DNA of 64,000 nt from Massilia agri (lineage in GTDB: Bacteria > Pseudomonadota > Gammaproteobacteria > Burkholderiales > Burkholderiaceae_D). A program made the translations under genes and the position numbers. The stretch covers positions 62,001-126,000 of the forward strand of contig NZ_JANUHA010000005.1 in assembly GCF_024753255.1 (NCBI RefSeq), read 5' to 3'. Shown here in pieces: positions 28,666 through 39,945 of the stretch (positions are counted from its first letter, which is position 1; each line of letters opens with the position of its first letter). The notes beneath the pieces are model-generated. The model saw only the letters and a program-made list of their open reading frames with translations, did not search any database and was not told the origin of the DNA.

Positions 28666-29874
28666 TCAGCGCACCCCGGCCAGTGCGGACCAGATTTCGC
28701 GCACCTGCTGCACCATGCGCGGATCGTCGTCCTCGCCGGGGCCGCTGAATTCGGTGTTCGTCATCAGGATGCGCCCGGTCCCCTTGGCCGGGTCGATGAA
28801 CATGAAGGCCGCGACGCCCGGGTCGCCGCCGGTGTGGCCGACCTGGCCATTCTTCCGGATGCGCCAGAACACGCCGCTGTTCGGCTCTCCCGGCGGGCTG
28901 CCCGCCGGCAGGGCATCGGGTGCGAACTGCGGCTTGAACAGCAGGGCGAAACCGGCCTTGCTCAGGATGCCGGCGCCGCCGTGGAAGCCATCCACCATCG
29001 CCATGAGGAAGCGCGCCAGGTCGGACACCGAGGTCGTCAGGCCGCCGTCCGGATAGGTCACCAGGCCGTAGCGCGGATAGGCTTGTCCCTTGCGGTTGTA
29101 GACGCTGGCCTGGCGATGCGCGAGCGCCGGGTCGGCGTGCCAGCGCGTGGCATGCATGCCGAGCGGCTCGAAGATGTGGCGTTTGGTGAACGTGTCGAAG
29201 CCCATGCCGCTTTTCAGTTCGACCAGGTAGGCGGCCAGCGCCGAGCCGATGTTCGAGTAGCGGTAGGCGCTGCCCGGCGCCGCCTTGGCGAAGTTGCTCT
29301 TGCGGTAGCGGGCGCCGCCCGGCGCCAGGTAATTCTTCAGGAAGGCGCCCAGCGAGGCGTCGAGCCGCCCCGGCACCGTGGCGTCGCGCTCGAACGCCTT
29401 GTACAGCGGGCCTTTCCTGTCCGCGTCCGGCAGGAGGGTGTAGGAATGGCCGTAGATGTCCTCGTCGTCGACGATGGAGGACGTGTGCGTGACCAGGTGC
29501 CGCACCGTGATCGCGCCGGGCACGTGGGGATTACGCACCTTGAAGGGCAGGATGCGCTCGATCTCGGTGTCCAGGCCGAAGTAGCCGAGCTCGATCGCCT
29601 TGACCAGCGCGACCCCGACCACGGTCTTGCTGACCGAGGCGACGTTCTGCAGCGTGTCCTCGGTATAGGGGCGCTGGCCGGCGACATCGGCCTGGCCGAA
29701 GCCGTGCTGGTAGAGCACCTTCTTGCGCGATACCACGGCCACCGCGAAGCCCGGCAGCAGCGAGCGCTTCTGCAGCGCCGCGAGCCTGTCGGTCAGGGGC
29801 GGCGGCGGCGGGCCGCCGGCCAGCGCGGGCAGGCCGAAGGACAGCGGTAGCAGCAAAAGGGAGCGTCGTTTCAT
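28666..29874 (-). CDS. Secreted beta-lactamase-fold serine hydrolase
   Basis: 402 residues. Signal peptide MKRRSLLLLPLSFGLPALAG decides the ATG at 29874. Class C beta-lactamase/esterase VIII fold: S80-V-S-K83 (SxxK), the tyrosine motif YSN near residue 210, and HTGGDPG (HxG-like) near 355. Members include D-aminopeptidases, esterases and true AmpC; the substrate cannot be fixed from sequence. Nothing nearby looks like ampR, so a resistance role is unlikely. Confidence 0.85.
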   Translation of the reverse strand: MKRRSLLLLPLSFGLPALAGGPPPPPLTDRLAALQKRSLLPGFAVAVVSRKKVLYQHGFGQADVAGQRPYTEDTLQNVASVSKTVVGVALVKAIELGYFGLDTEIERILPFKVRNPHVPGAITVRHLVTHTSSIVDDEDIYGHSYTLLPDADRKGPLYKAFERDATVPGRLDASLGAFLKNYLAPGGARYRKSNFAKAAPGSAYRYSNIGSALAAYLVELKSGMGFDTFTKRHIFEPLGMHATRWHADPALAHRQASVYNRKGQAYPRYGLVTYPDGGLTTSVSDLARFLMAMVDGFHGGAGILSKAGFALLFKPQFAPDALPAGSPPGEPNSGVFWRIRKNGQVGHTGGDPGVAAFMFIDPAKGTGRILMTNTEFSGPGEDDDPRMVQQVREIWSALAGVR

Positions 29875-29894
29875 GAAGAATCCTGGTGGCCTGA

Positions 29895-29930
29895 AAAGCA
29901 AAAACCGCGGGATGAGCCGCGGTTCTTTTT
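29895..29930 (-). terminator. Terminator after the antitoxin-like gene
   Basis: AACCGCGG (29903-29910) and CCGCGGTT (29917-29924), 8-bp perfect stem, 6-base loop. On the minus strand it is followed by TTTTTGCTTTT; on the plus strand by CTTTTT, so it may work both ways. It separates the ABC/peptidase region from the hydrolase gene. Confidence 0.8.
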
Positions 29931-29958
29931 GGGTGACGCGAAACGCGCCGTTCCGTAT

Positions 29959-30165
29959 TTACCCCTGCCACTCCTGAAGCGCGCGGATCGCCGCTTCTCC
30001 ATTGCGGATTGCCTTGACGCGGCGCACCACTTCGTTGCGCCAGGCCTCGTCGGCATCCTGGTCGGGACCATCGATATCCTGGAGCAGCATGCGCAGCAGC
30101 GCGTGCTTGTCGTCCGCATTCAGCAGCTGGATCTTCTCGGCGATCTCGGCAACCTGATTCGACAT
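29959..30165 (-). CDS. Addiction-module-antitoxin-like small protein, orphan
   Basis: 68 residues: EIAEKIQLLNADDKHALLRM then an acidic bend and DEAWRNEVVRRVKAIRNGEA. This helix-acid-helix layout resembles the PF09720 'putative addiction module component' antitoxins that pair with ParE/RelE toxins. No toxin frame is found beside it. It begins 42 bases after the stop of the ABC permease/M1 gene on the same strand and could be cotranscribed with it. Assignment is tentative. Confidence 0.55.
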   Translation of the reverse strand: MSNQVAEIAEKIQLLNADDKHALLRMLLQDIDGPDQDADEAWRNEVVRRVKAIRNGEAAIRALQEWQG

Positions 30166-30207
30166 GGTGGTCCCCCCAGTAATATTTTTGAAATAATAGC
30201 TTGGGAA

Positions 30208-33200
30208 TTAAAGGTTGTCGACAGGAACCATGTTATCCGTTGGTTTTCTATCAATCAGCTTATTGTCGGGGTCGATCCCGGCCCTTCCGGGACGCGTGTC
30301 GACCACCAGGGTGATGCTCTGCTCGGCCTTGTCGACCAGGCGGCGTTCGCGCACCAGGGGCTTGCCGTTGCGGTCGTCGACGCCGAATTCGATGTAGTCG
30401 CGCAAAGCCATCGGCTGCTCTTCACCCGCCGCGGCCGCACGCACCTTGCCGGCGTGGGCCTTGATCGTCACCTCGTACTTGCCGTCCGGTCGCTGGCGCG
30501 CGCTGGCGCCGACCGCACGGTTCTCGTACAGGACGATGGATTCGAACAGGTCATCGATCAGATAGGCCTTGTCCGGCGGCGTGACCGCGCGCAGCGCCTC
30601 CACCAGCGCGTCGACGGTGGGGTAGGGCGCGCCCTGGAAGGCATGCTCCGCCACCAGCTTGCGCAGCACGCCGTTGACCGCGTCCTCACCCAGCAGGTCC
30701 TGCAGCAGGTAGAGGGCCAGGCTGCCCTTGCGGTAGTGGACGTAGCCCTGGTTTTCGTTCTCGGCCAGCGGCAGCTCGGGGCGGCGCGCGACGGCGCGGC
30801 CCATCAGGTAGGCGTCCAGGTTGTAGCGCAGGAAGCGGCGCATCTTCTGGGCGCCGACCGCGCGCTTCATCACCATCAGCGCGGTGTACTCGGACAGGCT
30901 CTCGGAGAGCACGGTGGCGCCACGGGTATCCGCGCCCACCACCTGGTGCCCCCACCACTGGTGCGCCGCCTCGTGGGCGCTCACGTAGAAGGGATAGTCG
31001 ATGTCCTTCGGCGAATCGTCGTCGATGCGGGCGATGAAGCCGGCGCTTTCCGAGAAGGGGATGGTGCCGGGGAAGGCTTGGGCATACTGGCCGTAGCGCG
31101 GGAATTCGACGATGCGCAGTTCGCGGAACTGGTAGCGGCCGAAGCGGCGCGAAGCGTAGTCGAGGCTGGCCTGGGCGCCGCGGATCATGCGCTCCACGTT
31201 CCAGTCGTGGCCCGGGTGGTAGTAGACGTCGATGGTCACGTCTTCCCAGCGGTCGTGGCGCACCTCGTACCTGGCCGACTGGAAGGCGTAGAAGTTCAGG
31301 ATCGGCTTGTCCATCCGGTAGTGGAAGTAGCGCCGGCCCCGGTCCATCCATTCGCGTTCCAGGGTGCCGGGGGCGATCGCGATCTGGTCCGGGCTGGTGG
31401 CGACGACGGCGTCGAAATTGATCCAGTCGGCGTCCTGGCCGAGGAAGTTGCGCGTGCGCCCGGCCGGGTCGTCGCGCGCGGGCAGCGGGTCCTTCGGGCC
31501 CAGGCCGAAGCGCTTGCGGTCGCGGTCATCGGTGAGTTCGATGCTGCGCTGGTAGCCGATGCGCGGCAGGACCTCGTTGGTGAAGAAGCTACCGTTGCCC
31601 ACCACCGGGGTGTCGCGGCCGATGCCGAGCCAGCCGCCCGGCTTGTAGGCGAGATCGAATTCGAGGGCGGTGCGCATGCCCGGCTGCAGGGGTTGCAGCA
31701 GGCGGTAATGATAGAAACCGTGGGCCGGGTCGGCCTTCACCTGGCGCGCGGTTTGTGCGAAGCGGGCCGTCAAGGTGGCGCCGCGCTGCTGGTACAGCAC
31801 GATGTCGGTGAGCGGCACGCCGCTCCGGTTTTCCAGCTGGTAGAAGCCTTTCACCTGCAGCGAGCGGCGCTCGGGCTCGATCCACACCTGCAGGTTGACG
31901 TCGGTGATGCGCGGCTGGGGGAGCCTGGCGTAGCGGTGGTAGCGCAGCTCGTATTCGGCGCGCTGGCGCTCGACCTGGGCGCTGGTCTGGTAGTCGCCGG
32001 CATGCAGTTCCCAGGCCAGCAGGGCGCCGGTGCCCGCGAACACCAGCATGCCCAGGGCGAAGCCGGCCAGCACGGTGCGCGAGAGGTTGCGGCGCGCCAG
32101 GCGCAGGCGCTCGCGCCAGGTGTCGTCGACGCCGCGCGCCCACAGCACCCGCGCCGACACCAGGAGCATCAGGGCCAGGCCCGACCAGTAGAGCTGGAAC
32201 AGGCGCTCGCGGACCAGGTAGTGGCCGAAGCCGTTCATCGCCGAGTAGGTGGTCTGCGGCCACACGCCGTAGCTGAGCAGGGGATGGTCGTAGCCGTAGC
32301 CGCGCGCGGTGCCGGCGACCAGATACAGGGCGATCAGGATGAAGTAGGCGAGGTAGCGGTTGTTGACCACCACCTGCATGGCGATCGCCACCGCCGCCAG
32401 GAGCGCGTACTGCGGCAGCAGCACCGTGAACAGCACCCGGATGTAGAGGCCGGGTTCGAGACCGAAGTAGCCCTTGAAGAGCTGGACCAGCATGCCCACC
32501 ACCATGGCCATGAAGAGCAGCACGGCCTGCAGGCCGACCAGGGCCAGGAACTTGCCGGCGAGCGGCAGCCAGGTCGGCGCCGGCATGGCGTCCAGCATCT
32601 GCGCCATGCGCGCCTCGCGCTCGCGCCAGATCATCTCGCCGGCGAACAGCGTCGTCACCACCAGCATGTACAGTTCGAAGACGCCGCGGATCAGGTCCAG
32701 CACCATATAGGTGACGGGCTGAGTATTGGTGCCGTAGATGCTGCCCAGGTCGATCGAGCTGGCGGCCAGGATCAGGGCGCCGGCGATGGCGAGGGCCAGG
32801 AAGTAGACGTTCCTGGTCGCTTCGCGCAGGTTGTACCAGGCCGACTTGGCCAGCAGGACGGTGAGGCTGCGGTGCTGGAAGTCCGGGGCCTCGCGGGTAT
32901 CGACGGCGGCGTGCGACAGGGGCGGCGGGGTGTCGGCGATGGGCGCCGCGCCCTGGCGCTTGCGCGGATCGACGTTGCCGACCGTCTGGAAGCGCCAGTA
33001 GCCGAGCAGCAGGACCACCAGGCCGAAGGCTATCCACAGCAGGCGGTTGACGAGGTAGACGCCTTCCAGGGTCACGAGGCGGGTATTGCGCTCGGCGATC
33101 GGCCAGTATTCGGTAAGGCGGATCAGGGCCGTGGTGCCGAAGGGGTCGATCAGGGCGGCCAGGGTCTTGTAGTCGAGGTCGCGCGCCAGCGAGGGGGCGA

Positions 33201-33789
33201 CGATGTAGCCGACCATCATGACGATGCTGGCCACGTAGACCGGCAGCATGCGGCGCGACAGCGCGGCCAGCACGAAGAACAGGGCGCCGAAGATGAAGGT
33301 GTTGGGCAGCAGCGTGAACAGGTAGGGCAGGATCCAGGTCGCCAGCGGCGTCGGCCCCAGGCGGTCCGGCTCGATGCCGGGAATCAGGGTGCCGAGCCAG
33401 GTGCCCAGCACGATGCTCGACAGGATCACGGCCAGCGTGGCGAAGGCCCCGAGGAAGCGCCCCAGCACGTAATGGTGCTTGCGGATCGGGGCGCTGAAGA
33501 AGAAGTGCTGCGTCTCGTACTCGAAGTCCTGCTGCACCGAGCGACCCATCACGGCCGCCACCACCACCACGCCGAAGCAGCCGAGGAAGGAGGCGGTCAG
33601 CGCGATCTGGCGCGGGGCGTTGATCAGGAGGAGGCCACCGAAGGTCACCATGGCGTCGCGGAAGACGCCGCCCGCCGCCGCCATCCACAGCATGGCCAGG
33701 GCCAGGAACATGCCGAAGTAGATCCAGGTGGACAGCAGGCGCAGGCGCTGTCCCGCCTCAAAACGCGCGATGGCGAAGAGCAGTCGCAT
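30208..33789 (-). CDS. ABC-2 permease fused to M1-family aminopeptidase
   Basis: 1193 residues. The first about 600 hold roughly a dozen membrane helices in two ABC-2 permease halves (start [20 protein letters not shown]; second half around [20 protein letters not shown] and [16 protein letters not shown]). From about 640 to the end is an extracytoplasmic gluzincin of the M1 class: zinc motif HEAAH at about residue 937 ([11 protein letters not shown]), third ligand Glu in [10 protein letters not shown] 18 residues later, and a following substrate-site Tyr region. The ATPase gene lies 3 bases upstream. Expected to export a peptide or lipid-linked substrate and trim it, or to couple proteolysis to transport (inference). 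Seen in several phyla but little studied. Confidence 0.88.
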   Translation of the reverse strand: MRLLFAIARFEAGQRLRLLSTWIYFGMFLALAMLWMAAAGGVFRDAMVTFGGLLLINAPRQIALTASFLGCFGVVVVAAVMGRSVQQDFEYETQHFFFSAPIRKHHYVLGRFLGAFATLAVILSSIVLGTWLGTLIPGIEPDRLGPTPLATWILPYLFTLLPNTFIFGALFFVLAALSRRMLPVYVASIVMMVGYIVAPSLARDLDYKTLAALIDPFGTTALIRLTEYWPIAERNTRLVTLEGVYLVNRLLWIAFGLVVLLLGYWRFQTVGNVDPRKRQGAAPIADTPPPLSHAAVDTREAPDFQHRSLTVLLAKSAWYNLREATRNVYFLALAIAGALILAASSIDLGSIYGTNTQPVTYMVLDLIRGVFELYMLVVTTLFAGEMIWREREARMAQMLDAMPAPTWLPLAGKFLALVGLQAVLLFMAMVVGMLVQLFKGYFGLEPGLYIRVLFTVLLPQYALLAAVAIAMQVVVNNRYLAYFILIALYLVAGTARGYGYDHPLLSYGVWPQTTYSAMNGFGHYLVRERLFQLYWSGLALMLLVSARVLWARGVDDTWRERLRLARRNLSRTVLAGFALGMLVFAGTGALLAWELHAGDYQTSAQVERQRAEYELRYHRYARLPQPRITDVNLQVWIEPERRSLQVKGFYQLENRSGVPLTDIVLYQQRGATLTARFAQTARQVKADPAHGFYHYRLLQPLQPGMRTALEFDLAYKPGGWLGIGRDTPVVGNGSFFTNEVLPRIGYQRSIELTDDRDRKRFGLGPKDPLPARDDPAGRTRNFLGQDADWINFDAVVATSPDQIAIAPGTLEREWMDRGRRYFHYRMDKPILNFYAFQSARYEVRHDRWEDVTIDVYYHPGHDWNVERMIRGAQASLDYASRRFGRYQFRELRIVEFPRYGQYAQAFPGTIPFSESAGFIARIDDDSPKDIDYPFYVSAHEAAHQWWGHQVVGADTRGATVLSESLSEYTALMVMKRAVGAQKMRRFLRYNLDAYLMGRAVARRPELPLAENENQGYVHYRKGSLALYLLQDLLGEDAVNGVLRKLVAEHAFQGAPYPTVDALVEALRAVTPPDKAYLIDDLFESIVLYENRAVGASARQRPDGKYEVTIKAHAGKVRAAAAGEEQPMALRDYIEFGVDDRNGKPLVRERRLVDKAEQSITLVVDTRPGRAGIDPDNKLIDRKPTDNMVPVDNL

Positions 33790-33792
33790 GGA

Positions 33793-34695
<903 letters not shown>

Positions 34696-34897
34696 GCCAT
34701 GCTCCTGCGGACCCGTCGGTCCTCCCGTGTCAGCCTTATCAACACTTGCATTGTATTAAATTGTCACGCAAGCTGTGGCGACTCTGCGACGCACGGGAGG
34801 TTTGATGGGCTGGACTGCATAATCCGGTGACAGAACGCATCAGCATTTGCCCCTTGTAAATATTCAGAAGTTTATCTGTGGAAACATAGGCGGAAAC

Positions 34898-35335
34898 ATG
34901 GATAATGGCAGGATGAACGAGGCCCTCCAGGACAAACTGCTGCTCTTGATGCGCGAGGCCCATAGCCGGGCCGAGGCGACGGACTGGTTCCGGGTCGGCC
35001 TGGGCCTGGTCTACCTGGCCGGCCTGATGACCAAGGAAACCATCGATTTCAAGAAGGTCGACCGCGCCTTCAACCGCTTCATCTACCACACGCTGGGCAA
35101 GGGCCACAGCATCGCCAGCGTGCTGCAGTTCATGAGCGGGGAGAAGGTGATGCCGACGGTGAGCTCAAGCCGCTTCCAGGAAGCCTTCGGGCGCCACTGC
35201 CCGGAAGTGCCGGCCGAGTCGATCCCTTTTCTGCTCGAGCTGAACCTGGGCGTGGCGAAGAACATTTCGGGGCTGGATCCTTCCGGTCCCCTGGCGGACT
35301 GGGTGGCGCAGCGCAAGGCCGCGCAAGGCCTATAA
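34898..35335 (+). CDS. Conserved-looking hypothetical protein before coq7
   Basis: 145 residues from the ATG at 34898 (GGCGGA three bases upstream; ATG 34913 is an alternative). Mostly helical, soluble: LLLLMREAHSRAEATDWFRV, then VDRAFNRFIYHTLGKGHSIA. No family recognised. Its TAA stop lies inside a perfect TATAAT that may be the -10 box of coq7, so the two genes need not share a transcript. Confidence 0.6.
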   Translation: MDNGRMNEALQDKLLLLMREAHSRAEATDWFRVGLGLVYLAGLMTKETIDFKKVDRAFNRFIYHTLGKGHSIASVLQFMSGEKVMPTVSSSRFQEAFGRHCPEVPAESIPFLLELNLGVAKNISGLDPSGPLADWVAQRKAAQGL

Positions 35336-35336
35336 T
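35331..35336 (+). promoter_or_regulatory. Candidate -10 box of coq7
   Basis: Perfect TATAAT ending 29 bases before the coq7 ATG; a start near 35343 would leave a leader of about 23 bases. No recognisable -35 box. It overlaps the stop codon of the upstream gene. Confidence 0.4.
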
Positions 35337-35365
35337 GGCGTTTTCGATATCGAATTGGCCATCCC

Positions 35366-36010
35366 ATGAGCGCTTACCGTTCCCATACTCCTTTTGACAG
35401 CCTGATCACCGGTTTCGACAAGGCCCTGCGCGTGGTCGGCGGCGTGGCATCGTCCTCGCGCCCGAACCCCGGCGCGCACGCGACCGACTGCGAACTCTCG
35501 GATGAAGAACGCCGCCACAGCGCGGGCCTGATGCGGGTGAACCACGTCGGCGAAGTCTGCGCCCAGGCGCTGTACGACGCGCAGGCGCGCTTCGGCAAGA
35601 GCCCGGCGATCCGCGCCCAGTTCGAGAAGTCGGCCCGCGAGGAAGAAGACCACCTGGCCTGGACCGCCGAACGCCTGGCGGAACTCGGCTCGCAGCCGAG
35701 CGTCCTGAATCCCCTGTGGTATGCCGGTTCCTACGTGCTGGGCAGCATCGCCGCCAAGCTGGGCGATCCGCAGAGCCTCGGCTTCGTGGTCGAGACCGAG
35801 CGGCAGGTCGAGGCCCACCTGAACAGCCACCTCACGACCCTGCCGCCCCAGGACGCCAAGTCGCGCGCCATCGTCGAGCAGATGCGGGTGGACGAGATCG
35901 CGCACGGCGCATCGGCGCAGGCGCTGGGCGCGGCGGAGACGCCGCTGCCCGTCAGGATGCTGATGACGGCGATGTCGAAGGTGATGACGACGACGGCGTA
36001 TCGGATCTGA
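35366..36010 (+). CDS. coq7: 3-demethoxyubiquinol 3-hydroxylase Coq7
   Basis: Membrane-associated di-iron monooxygenase for the next-to-last step of ubiquinone synthesis. 214 residues, usual length. Iron ligands are all present: [12 protein letters not shown] (Glu), REEEDHLAW (Glu, ExxH), [11 protein letters not shown] (Glu) and DEIAHG (ExxH) near residue 180. Stand-alone gene, convergent with the chemoreceptor gene at 36072. Confidence 0.94.
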   Translation: MSAYRSHTPFDSLITGFDKALRVVGGVASSSRPNPGAHATDCELSDEERRHSAGLMRVNHVGEVCAQALYDAQARFGKSPAIRAQFEKSAREEEDHLAWTAERLAELGSQPSVLNPLWYAGSYVLGSIAAKLGDPQSLGFVVETERQVEAHLNSHLTTLPPQDAKSRAIVEQMRVDEIAHGASAQALGAAETPLPVRMLMTAMSKVMTTTAYRI

Positions 36011-36071
36011 GGCCTTCGTTGAGCCGCACTCCGCTGAAGCCGCCCGGCATGCATTGCAAGGCAGCGCGACT

Positions 36072-37784
36072 CTAGAAGGTTTCCCATTCTTCAGCCGCAG
36101 CCACGACCGGCTTGCCGGAGGGCTTGCCCGGGCGCTGGAGGGCGGCCCTTGCAGTCCCGCCGGACTGCTTGACTGGCGTGGTTCCCGCCTGCTGGACGCT
36201 GGCAGGGGCTGCGGCTTGCTTCACAGGGGCAAGCTTGAATACACTGACGACGCTGGCAAGGCGGGCTGCCTGTTCTTGCATGGATTCGGACGCCGCTGCC
36301 GCTTCTTCCACCAGCGCCGCGTTTTGCTGGGTGACCTGATCCATCTGGGCGACAGCCTGGTTGATCTGTTCGATTCCCATGGTCTGCTCCTGGCTCGCCG
36401 ACGAAATCTCGGCCATGATATTGGTCACGTGCTGCACGCTTTCCACGATTTCGTGCATGGTTGCACCGGCATTCGTTACCAGCTTGCTGCCGGCTTCGAC
36501 TTTCTCGACCGAATTGCCGATCAGTTGCTTGATTTCCTTTGCAGCGCTGGCCGAACGCTGTGCCAGGGTACGTACTTCCGACGCCACCACAGCAAATCCT
36601 CTGCCTTGCTCGCCCGCCCTCGCGGCCTCGACCGCTGCATTCAGCGCCAGGATGTTGGTCTGGAAGGCGATACTGTCGATGACTGCGATTATGTCCACGA
36701 TTTTGTTCGCCGAATCATTAATCTCTACCATTGTTTCGACAACCTCATCGATCACCGTGCCACCCTTGACGGCGACCACCGATGCTTTCGCCGCGAGCGC
36801 GTTGGCTTGCCGTGCATTGTCGGCGTTTTCCTTGACGGTCGAGGTCAGCTCTTCCATGGAGGAAGCGGTTTCCTCGAGCGAGCTGGCTTGCTGCTCGGTG
36901 CGCGAGGACAGGTCCATGCTGCCGGCGGCGACTTGCGCGGATGCCGTAGCGATTGCTTCCGTCCCGGTACGGACTTGACCAACAATCATTGCAAGGCTGT
37001 CACGCATCTTCTTCATGGCATACAGCATGCTCGAGCGGTCGTCCGGCCTGGTCGTGATCGCCACATCCAGGTCGCCGCTGGCGATCCTGGTGGCGATGCT
37101 CGCCGCCGTGCCCGGCTCCCCGCCCAGCTGGCGAGTCAGGTTTCGTGTGATGAACGCACCCAGTCCCACGCCGGCAAGGGCGCTGCCGATCGTCAGGATG
37201 ATCATCAGGGACTGGCTCGATTCGAATAGCTGAGTCGTCTCCACGGACGCAGTCTGCGCGCGTGCTTCCTTTTGCCTGGACAAGGCGGTAAGCAGGTCGT
37301 CCAAGGTATTCGCATGCTTGCGGGCTTCGATCAACGCAGCATTCAGTTCCTCACTGCGTTGAGACAGGGGTTCCTTGCCAGCCAGGGCGATCGTCCGGGA
37401 AAGCTCTTGATGGTAAAGCGCCGAAACCGTGTCGAACTCGCCAAATAGTCTCTTGGCCTCTGCGCTGACGAACAAAGGCTTTGCGATGTCGAGGTGTTCC
37501 TTGATAGCCGCAACGTACTTCTGGATGTTACTGCGGTTTGTTTCGCGCTCCTGTTCAGTTGTGGACAGCAAGAAGTTGGCGCGTGCGCGTCCGGCATAGA
37601 TGAGGTTGATGTTGGCTTCCTTGATGTGTGAAAGGCCAAGCAGCTCTTTTTCATACATCGCGTCAGCCAGATCGTTAATCCGGCTCATATTGAGGATGCC
37701 GATGACCGCCACGATGGCGCCGATCAGCGCCAGTGTGAGAAATCCGGCGATCAACTTGGTGCCAACTTTCATATTCGCAAACAT
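36072..37784 (-). CDS. Methyl-accepting chemotaxis protein, four-helix-bundle sensor (MCP 2)
   Basis: 570 residues from the ATG at 37784 ([14 protein letters not shown] six bases upstream); in-frame ATGs at 37799 and 37772 are alternatives. TM1 about 10-30, periplasmic four-helix-bundle about 31-190, TM2 about 195-215, HAMP, then the signalling hairpin ([20 protein letters not shown]). It ends in EWETF, matching the xWETF CheR/CheB docking pentapeptide of high-abundance receptors, linked by a flexible Pro/Ala/Lys stretch. The other two receptors in the window lack it. Codon choice in this gene is less G/C-biased than in its neighbours. Confidence 0.93.
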   Translation of the reverse strand: MFANMKVGTKLIAGFLTLALIGAIVAVIGILNMSRINDLADAMYEKELLGLSHIKEANINLIYAGRARANFLLSTTEQERETNRSNIQKYVAAIKEHLDIAKPLFVSAEAKRLFGEFDTVSALYHQELSRTIALAGKEPLSQRSEELNAALIEARKHANTLDDLLTALSRQKEARAQTASVETTQLFESSQSLMIILTIGSALAGVGLGAFITRNLTRQLGGEPGTAASIATRIASGDLDVAITTRPDDRSSMLYAMKKMRDSLAMIVGQVRTGTEAIATASAQVAAGSMDLSSRTEQQASSLEETASSMEELTSTVKENADNARQANALAAKASVVAVKGGTVIDEVVETMVEINDSANKIVDIIAVIDSIAFQTNILALNAAVEAARAGEQGRGFAVVASEVRTLAQRSASAAKEIKQLIGNSVEKVEAGSKLVTNAGATMHEIVESVQHVTNIMAEISSASQEQTMGIEQINQAVAQMDQVTQQNAALVEEAAAASESMQEQAARLASVVSVFKLAPVKQAAAPASVQQAGTTPVKQSGGTARAALQRPGKPSGKPVVAAAEEWETF

Positions 37785-38256
37785 TTCTAATCCATTCATA
37801 TAAAAAGCGGAGGCCGCCACTGTTCTTCATGGTCGGCGTGCCTTCGGCTTGACAGGACCTGATACGCCGCCGACGACCATATTGAACCCGCATCCAGTCG
37901 CGGAGCGAGGTGTGCCTCTACAATTCATACTACTGTCAAGTAAGACCCCTCCTACATTTCTTTAAATAATCATCAATAAGATTTAACGCAGTTGGTTGCC
38001 TTGATGCAACATTTGATGAAATTGACGACTGAGCCGATGGGGAGCATGCGGCGGCGTCGCGCTATCCTTGGAGAGCGCTTGCACGTCGACATGACGGGGA
38101 ATTGGGAATGATTGCGCGTCTTGCGCGCACCCTGGCGAACCAGCCCAGGTGACGGCGCTGATCAGACGCCGAAGCCTTGCGTATCTGCTGGCGGTTGCCT
38201 CGAAAGCGTACTATGACGAGCACAGCCTTCCGGGCGAACGCCAACCGGACTACCTC
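37785..38256. other. 472-base gap between MCP 2 and osmC-like gene
   Basis: No gene found. The MCP-proximal part (about 37920-38000) is AT-rich and carries TTGACA on the minus strand (near 37935) but no matching -10 box at normal spacing. The osmC-proximal half is GC-rich with short open frames that run on antisense to the OsmC gene; these are not credible. It may hold the MCP promoter. Confidence 0.5.
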
Positions 38257-38679
38257 TCACACCTCGACGATCTCGATCGAGTGCGTGATCTCCGCCGTCT
38301 TGGCCAGCATGATCGACGCCGAGCAGTACTTGTCGTGCGACAGGGTCACCGCGCGTTCCACCGCCGCCGGTTTCAGGTTGCGGCCCGTGACCGTGAAGTG
38401 GAAGTTAATCTTGGTGAACACCTTCGGTTCGGTCTCCGCGCGCTCGGCCTGCAGCGTGACGTCGCAGCCGCGCACGTCCTCGCGGCCGCGCTTGAGGATC
38501 AGGACCACGTCGTAGGCGGTGCAGCCGCCGGTGCCGACCAGGACCATCTCCATCGGGCGCGGCGCCAGGTTATGGCCGCCGCCATCGGGCGCGCCGTCCA
38601 TCGACACCATGTGGCCACTGCCGGTCTGGGCACGGAAACTCATGCCCGAGGGGCCGTTCCAGCTGACTTTCACTTCCAT
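38257..38679 (-). CDS. OsmC family protein
   Basis: 140 residues. Two redox cysteines typical of OsmC/Ohr peroxidases: VGTGGCTAYDVV (about residue 53) and LSHDKYCSAS (about 119). The 140-residue size and NLAPRPMEMVL motif match the YhfA-like subgroup. Likely reduces organic hydroperoxides or handles a related thiol chemistry in the cytosol. Downstream of natB-like on the same strand, separated by a strong hairpin. Confidence 0.88.
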   Translation of the reverse strand: MEVKVSWNGPSGMSFRAQTGSGHMVSMDGAPDGGGHNLAPRPMEMVLVGTGGCTAYDVVLILKRGREDVRGCDVTLQAERAETEPKVFTKINFHFTVTGRNLKPAAVERAVTLSHDKYCSASIMLAKTAEITHSIEIVEV

Positions 38680-38724
38680 TGGATACTCCGCGGTTGACTT
38701 GAATAGCGAAGATTGTAAGGCAGG

Positions 38725-38748
38725 CGGGGCGCCTTCGCTGGCGCCCCG
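38725..38748 (-). terminator. Strong hairpin after the NatB-like gene
   Basis: CGGGGCGCC (38725-38733) and GGCGCCCCG (38740-38748), 9-bp perfect stem, 6-base loop, 12 bases past the permease stop. No T-run on either strand, so perhaps Rho-assisted or a 3' stabiliser. Confidence 0.45.
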
Positions 38749-38760
38749 GCATTGGCAGGG

Positions 38761-39945
38761 TCAGACCGCCAGCACGTAGCGCTCGGTCTTCATGCGCCAG
38801 CTCGCGAAGGCCGCCAGCAGCAGGGCCGGGATCGCCGAGCACAGGAAGGTCAAGAGGAAGGGCAGGGAGCCGATGTCGCCGCCCTTGGACAGTTCCTTGG
38901 CCAGGGTCTGGTTCGACAGCATCGGCACCAGGTACATCCACTGCGCGGTCTTCAGGTCCATGAAGGACACGACCATGCTCGGAATGAAGGGCACCAGCAT
39001 CACGATGCTCAGGATGGTCTGGGCTTCCTTGAAGGTCTTGGCGTTCATGGCCAGGGTCACGTAGAGCGCGGAAGCCAGCAGGGACAGCGGCGCGGTCACC
39101 AGGCAGACCAGCAGCAGATGGCCCCAGCCCACGCTCCAGGACATGCCGATCTCCTCGAGCGGCAGCCACTTGAGCACGACGTGTCCGAGCAGCAGTTCGA
39201 CGGTGACGCCGACGACGCCCAGCAGGCTGATGGCCAGGATCTTCCCGCCGATCAGCTCCCAGGTCGTCGCCGGCTGGGCCATCAGCACTTCGAGCGAGCG
39301 GCGTTCGCGCTCGCCGGCCGTGCTGTCGACCGCGCCGGACATGGTCATGATGAAGGCGGGCAGGAAGAGCAGGCCGAGCAGGCTGCCGATCAGGACCGCG
39401 GAGCGCGAGGCATTGGTGCCGGTGTCGTAGCGCTGCACCACCACCGGCGCCAGCGCCGCAGGCGACACGCCGTGCGCCAGCAGGCGCGCGCTGGCGACGT
39501 TCCTGCTGTAGGCGTCCAGCACCTCTTCGACCTCGCGGCGCTGCGCCCCGTTCTCGGAAGCCGAGTCGAACCACACCTCGACGCGCGCGGGACGCATCGC
39601 CTGGTAGTTCTCGACGAAGTCCTCCGGCAGGCGCAGCACGGCCACGGTCTTCTTGGCGTGCAGCAGCTGGCCGATCGCGTCTTCGTCCATCGGCGCGGTG
39701 TCCTTCACCGTGATGTTGCGCTGGCCCAGCTGGGCCATCAGGGTCGGGGCCTTGGCGGCGCCGATCACGGCCAGTTCGATGCCTTCGCGTTCGGTCTTGG
39801 TGCTCTTGTCGATCAGCTGGTGCAGGATCAGGCCGATCATGAGCGGGTAGAGCAGGGAGACCAGGGCCAGCATGCCCAGGGTGCGCCGGTCGCGCAGGGT
39901 CTCGCGCAATTCCTTGCGCAGGACGATCCAGAGTTTCGATTTCAT
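38761..39945 (-). CDS. ABC-2 permease, NatB-like
   Basis: 394 residues. One N-terminal helix (about 20-40, ALVSLLYPLMIGLIL), a large extracytoplasmic domain (about 45-195), then five to six helices. The layout and the MKSKLWIVLRKELRETLRDR opening match COG1668 permeases (NatB, Na+ extrusion). In NatB-type proteins the helix pattern with ERERRSLEVLMAQPATTWEL after the second helix is typical. The ATG overlaps the ATPase stop by 4 bases (ATGA). Substrate not certain; the operon partner is a peptidase. Confidence 0.82.
   Translation of the reverse strand: MKSKLWIVLRKELRETLRDRRTLGMLALVSLLYPLMIGLILHQLIDKSTKTEREGIELAVIGAAKAPTLMAQLGQRNITVKDTAPMDEDAIGQLLHAKKTVAVLRLPEDFVENYQAMRPARVEVWFDSASENGAQRREVEEVLDAYSRNVASARLLAHGVSPAALAPVVVQRYDTGTNASRSAVLIGSLLGLLFLPAFIMTMSGAVDSTAGERERRSLEVLMAQPATTWELIGGKILAISLLGVVGVTVELLLGHVVLKWLPLEEIGMSWSVGWGHLLLVCLVTAPLSLLASALYVTLAMNAKTFKEAQTILSIVMLVPFIPSMVVSFMDLKTAQWMYLVPMLSNQTLAKELSKGGDIGSLPFLLTFLCSAIPALLLAAFASWRMKTERYVLAV

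Noticed and set aside
38062-38244. Small open frames in the MCP 2/osmC gap
   Set aside because: No ribosome-binding site and no protein-like pattern; the plus-strand one continues antisense to the OsmC gene.
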